Origin: Streptomyces sp. A1277
Lineage (GTDB): Bacteria > Actinomycetota > Actinomycetes > Streptomycetales > Streptomycetaceae
Direction of reading: 5' to 3'
Length of the DNA: 64,000 bases
NCBI RefSeq assembly: GCF_004795015.1
Contig: NZ_SSBI01000013.1
Coordinates: 1 to 64,000, forward strand
Positions 61,136-64,000 of this stretch are shown piece after piece. The translations under genes and the position numbers were made by a program. Under the pieces are notes generated by a model. The model was not told where the DNA came from. It saw nothing but the letters and a program-made list of their open reading frames with translations, and made no database searches. The first letter of the stretch is position 1. The number at the start of each line of letters is the position of its first letter.

Positions 61136-61292
61136 GCACCCGCGCAGACCGGCCGAAGACAGCTGAAGACGCACGCAGACCGAAGACACCACGGCGAGTC
61201 ACCGCCCCCGGCGCGAACTAACCGGCCCGTGTGTTCGTCCTTACCTGGTGGGAGAATGTACCGGGCAAGACGAAACGGCACGGGAGAGGCAT

Positions 61293-62732
61293 GTGACGGC
61301 GACACACGCGCAGCCGCAGGCGAGAGCGGGCGGGAAGGCAGCGGGTTCCGTCGTCGAGGTGTTCGGGGCGGGCGGGGAGCGTGGCCGGCGGCGCCACGCG
61401 CTCGTGCGGGGCATACGTGACACCTGCCTCCTCGTCCTCGTGCCCCTCCCCCTCCTCGCCGCCGCCCTCCCCCTCGCCGTCGCCGGCGGGGGTACGCGGC
61501 GGTGGTTCGGGGGGCGCGGGGAAGGGCAGCGGGCCGAGGCGCAGGCGGCCAAGGATGCCGCCGCCGAGGCGTTCTACGAGCTGGACACCGCTCAGCGCGA
61601 CCTGCAGATCTCCATCGAGACGATCACCGCCGTGGACAGTTCGCCGGCCGCCCGCAAGGCCGTGGACGACTTCGCCGCGCTCGGGCGGCGCATCGACGAG
61701 GCCAGTCGCGCGTACATCACCGCCGTCGACGCCCACGACCTGGACCGGGACGATCTCGAACCGTCGGTCGCCTCCAGTGCCCGGGCCGAGCTGTCCTCCG
61801 CGAAGGACCAGCTGGTACGCGTCAAGGGCGACCTGGACCGGTTCGCCGCCGGGCTCGGGCCCCTGCTCGGGAGCGCCGAGACGCAGCTCGCCCGGCTCGC
61901 CCCGGCCGTCGAGCGGGCGCGACAAGCGCTCCTCGCCGCGAGCAATGCTCTCGACGCGGTGCGGGCGTCCGGGCTGCGGGCCGACGATCTCGCCGCCCGG
62001 CTCGCCGCCCTGGCCCCCGAGCTGACCAAGCTCAACCAGGGTGCCGGGCGCCACGGCGTGCCCGAGACCCTTCAACGTGCCGACCAGGTGCTGCGGGACG
62101 CCGAGGCCGTGCGGGCGGAGGCCGAGAAGCTGCCCGAGCGCGCCGCCGAGATCGATCGCCGGCTGGTGTCCCTGCGCACCCGGGCCCAGGCGCTGACCAC
62201 CCGGTCCGCGTCCGTCGAGCCGGTGCTGAGCGAGTTGCGGCGGAGGTTCTCCGCCGCCTGCTGGCAGGACCTCCAGCCGGTCCCGGAGCAGGCTGCCGTC
62301 AATGTGCGCCAGGCCGAGGAGAAGCTCAAGGAGGCCGCCCGCGCCCGCGATGAGCAGCGCTGGGCCGACGCCACCTCGCGGCTGAGCACCGTGCGCGCCC
62401 TGCTCAACGCGACGGACGAGGCGGTGTCCGCCGCCGGTGACCGGCTGCACCGGCTCGACCTCGTCGCCAAGGACCCGCAGCAGGAGATCCAGCGGACCCG
62501 GTTCGCGATCCGTGACGCCCAGCGGCTGGCCATGGCCGGGCGCCACACCCCCGAGCCGCGCCACGCCCGCCCGCTGGACGACGCGGTGGCCCGTCTCGAC
62601 CAGGCCATCACGGGTCTGGAGGGCCGCCACCCCGACTACTGGCACTTCCTCACCGTGACGGAGGACCTGCGGCAGACCGCCGCCCACGTCGTCGCCGAGA
62701 TCCGTGAAGAACGCGGGGCCGGAGCCAACTGA
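61293..62732 (+). CDS. membrane-anchored coiled-coil protein, function unknown
   Basis: Predicted 479 residues from the GTG at 61293 (GGGAGAGG upstream). There is one or two transmembrane segments at about residues 45-65 (TCLLVLVPLPLLAAALPLAVAGG), then about 400 residues of heptad-rich helix (AQAAKDAAAEAFYELDTAQRDLQISIETI..., LGRRIDEASRAYI, RADQVLRDAEAVRAEAEKLPERAAEIDRRL, EEKLKEAARARDEQRWADATSRL). It is probably a long coiled-coil dimer or bundle at the membrane, similar in type to TPM/LemA-neighbour proteins. The function is unknown. It is followed by a small FmdB gene. Confidence 0.8.
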   Translation: MTATHAQPQARAGGKAAGSVVEVFGAGGERGRRRHALVRGIRDTCLLVLVPLPLLAAALPLAVAGGGTRRWFGGRGEGQRAEAQAAKDAAAEAFYELDTAQRDLQISIETITAVDSSPAARKAVDDFAALGRRIDEASRAYITAVDAHDLDRDDLEPSVASSARAELSSAKDQLVRVKGDLDRFAAGLGPLLGSAETQLARLAPAVERARQALLAASNALDAVRASGLRADDLAARLAALAPELTKLNQGAGRHGVPETLQRADQVLRDAEAVRAEAEKLPERAAEIDRRLVSLRTRAQALTTRSASVEPVLSELRRRFSAACWQDLQPVPEQAAVNVRQAEEKLKEAARARDEQRWADATSRLSTVRALLNATDEAVSAAGDRLHRLDLVAKDPQQEIQRTRFAIRDAQRLAMAGRHTPEPRHARPLDDAVARLDQAITGLEGRHPDYWHFLTVTEDLRQTAAHVVAEIREERGAGAN

Positions 62733-62761
62733 CTCCGGCCCGCTGCGGATAGCCTGAACCC

Positions 62762-62986
62762 ATGCCTCGTTACGAGTACCGCTGCCGCTCCTGCGGAGAC
62801 ACCTTCGAGCTCAGCCGTCCCATGGCCGAGTCCTCCGACCCCGCCTCCTGCCCCGCCGGGCACGAGGACACCGTGAAGCTGCTCTCCACGGTCGCCGTGG
62901 GCGGCTCGGCCGCCTCCGGCCCGGCACCCTCCGCCGGTGGCGGTGGCGGTGGCGGCGGCTGCTGCGGCGGGGGTTGCTGCGGCTGA
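62762..62986 (+). CDS. FmdB-family zinc-ribbon protein
   Basis: A 74-residue protein: MPRYEYRCRSCGDTFEL is the FmdB/CxxC start, with a second pair altered (SCPAGHE). The C-terminus is an unusual Gly run followed by CCGGGCCG, giving four extra Cys that might bind metal. It lies 29 bp after the coiled-coil gene and is probably co-transcribed with it. Confidence 0.9.
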   Translation: MPRYEYRCRSCGDTFELSRPMAESSDPASCPAGHEDTVKLLSTVAVGGSAASGPAPSAGGGGGGGGCCGGGCCG

Positions 62987-63027
62987 TCCAGCTGCCGCGG
63001 CAAGCCCGGCTCCCCGCCTCCCGGCGG

Positions 63028-63687
63028 CTACCGCTTGCGTGACAGCGTCAGGCCGTCCGCGACCGTCAGCAGCACGCTGTCCATGCGCGGGTCGGCCGAC
63101 ACGTGGTCGTTGAAGTCCTGGATGTCCTTCGCCGCGCCCGTGGCGTGCGGGTCGGTCACGCCGCCGTGGAACAGCACGTTGTCCGTGGTGATGACGCCGC
63201 CCTGCCGCATCCGGGGCACCAGTTCCTCCCAGTACGCGATGTAGTTGCCCTTGTCCGCGTCCAGGTAGGCGAAGTCGATGTGGGGCTCCCGCGGCATCGC
63301 GCGCAGGGTGTCCAGGGCGGGGGCGATACGCAGGTCGATGCGGTCGGCGACGCCCGCCTTCTCCCACGCCGCACGGCCGTACGCCGTCCACTCCTGCGAG
63401 ATGTCGCAGGCGATCAGCCGGCCGTCGGCGGGCAGGGCCTGGGCCATCGACAGGGCGGAGAAGCCGGTGAAGGTGCCGACCTCCACGATGTGCCGTGCCC
63501 CGGTCAGCCGGACGAGGAAGGCGAGCAGCGGGCCCTGTTCCTCGGCGGACTGCATGCCCGCCCGGTCGGGCAGCTCGGCGTAGGTGGTCTCCACGAGTTC
63601 GCGCTGTACGGCGTCGAGCGGCGGGTTGTGCGCCAGCATGTACGCGTACAGCTCGTCCGTGATCTTGGTTTCGTTGCCCTTGGTCAT
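63028..63687 (-). CDS. class I SAM-dependent O-methyltransferase
   Basis: Predicted 219 residues from the ATG at 63687. It belongs to the Methyltransf_3 (catechol/caffeoyl-CoA O-methyltransferase) family: VEVGTFTGFSALSMAQALPADGRLIACDIS (motif I and II), DFAYLDADKGNYIAYWEELVPRM (metal-binding Asp) and GGVITTDNVLFHGGVTDP. It needs a divalent metal and methylates catechol-type hydroxyls. The substrate is unknown. Confidence 0.92.
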   Translation of the reverse strand: MTKGNETKITDELYAYMLAHNPPLDAVQRELVETTYAELPDRAGMQSAEEQGPLLAFLVRLTGARHIVEVGTFTGFSALSMAQALPADGRLIACDISQEWTAYGRAAWEKAGVADRIDLRIAPALDTLRAMPREPHIDFAYLDADKGNYIAYWEELVPRMRQGGVITTDNVLFHGGVTDPHATGAAKDIQDFNDHVSADPRMDSVLLTVADGLTLSRKR

Positions 63688-63806
63688 CGCGCAACTCCCT
63701 GGTCGGCCGCATGTCCCCCCGGCGGGCGGGAACGGCGTGACTGTAGTCGTCCGCCCCGGCCCGTACGAGCGCATTTCCGCGGCGCGTCGGGCGGGCCCGC
63801 CCTACG

Positions 63807-64000
63807 TCACAGACCCGACGCGCGCACGAAGCGGCGCAGGATCTCCTCGCCCGCGGCCACGCCCCGCTCGGCGGTCGCCTCGACGTGCGGGGCGCTCCAG
63901 CCGGCGTCGGCGAGTTCGCCGTGGCCGGGGCGCCAGCCCCGGTCGGCGGCGAGCAGCAGGTCGGCGTCCAGGAGTGAGTCGCCGGCGGCGAGGGTGAGGG
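63807..64000 (-). CDS. HAD-type hydrolase, 3' end only
   Basis: This minus-strand frame is open to the window edge. The visible C-terminal 63 residues include TLAAGDSLLDADLLLAADRGWRPGHGELADAGW and end EEILRRFVRASGL. GDSLLDxDLL is the motif IV (late acidic) region of HAD phosphatases of the sucrose-phosphatase-like or tellurite-cluster type. The start and core motif I lie outside the window. Confidence 0.7.
   Translation of the reverse strand, partial: LTLAAGDSLLDADLLLAADRGWRPGHGELADAGWSAPHVEATAERGVAAGEEILRRFVRASGL

Overview
The window is typical high-GC actinobacterial chromosome, almost certainly Streptomyces. It has very high G+C in third codon positions, many GTG starts, dense overlapping operons, long Pro/Ser/Thr/Gly linkers in secreted proteins, and families common in that genus (mycothiol-dependent maleylpyruvate isomerase family, DUF2277, DUF3291, DUF4097, HAAS/PadR pairs, GT87-PAP2 fusions). 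I cannot name the species.

Layout. 0-9.1 kb: the 3' end of a cell-wall amidase, a membrane protein, an LLM-class oxidoreductase, a PHP/HhH phosphoesterase, a mycothiol-family enzyme, a lipoprotein, and a three-gene operon of glycosyltransferase, methyltransferase and alpha/alpha-toroid protein. 9.1-23.2 kb: a KstR-like TetR regulator, a complete branched-chain-amino-acid type ABC importer (substrate-binding protein, two ATPases, two permeases) ending in an alpha/beta hydrolase, a secreted PHB-depolymerase-type esterase divergent from a 3-hydroxybutyrate-dehydrogenase-type SDR, a GAF/PucR regulator, an aldehyde dehydrogenase/ferredoxin pair and an MBL-fold hydrolase. This looks like a catabolic island for hydroxy acids and other carbon sources. 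23-28 kb: a two-domain teichoic-acid-type polymerase and a Cys-rich ArsR/SufR-like regulator with a DUF3291 partner.

28-34 kb: a cobalamin riboswitch leading into a five-gene operon. It encodes two surface-anchored proteins (one an alpha/alpha toroid, the fold of vertebrate intrinsic factor and transcobalamin) and a complete ECF transporter (T component, fused double ATPase, S component). A palindromic repeat-like element with 7-bp flanking repeats sits inside the riboswitch. 34-39 kb: an SLT-domain protein, a secreted lipase, and a divergent FadA5-like thiolase / CYP125-like P450 pair. Two KstR-type operators lie between the pair, and a third lies in front of the KstR-like gene itself.

39-49.5 kb: a GT87-PAP2 fusion, a truncated serpin, a GNAT enzyme, a DHA2 efflux pump fused to a winged-helix domain, a peptidoglycan-binding membrane protein, a HAD phosphatase, a secreted HNH nuclease, a DoxX protein with a compact promoter/operator, a DedA protein and DUF2277. 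49.5-52.3 kb is a decayed patch. An apparently intact IS200/IS605 element (TnpA plus TnpB) sits in the middle of a DUF7144-type gene whose two halves are still readable on either side. Next to it is a frameshifted, truncated siderophore-interacting protein that was translationally coupled to an MFS exporter.

52-64 kb: the MFS exporter with a divergent LysR regulator, a PadR/HAAS pair with a 16-bp perfect palindrome, a methyltransferase, a second MFS exporter, a small Zn-ribbon protein, two headless gene remnants joined at a palindrome, a tRNA-Val(UAC) with a strong terminator, a 24-bp tandem repeat, a DUF4097 lipoprotein, a coiled-coil membrane protein, an FmdB zinc ribbon, an O-methyltransferase and the 3' end of a HAD hydrolase. 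All family assignments were made by eye from translated sequence; no database search was run.
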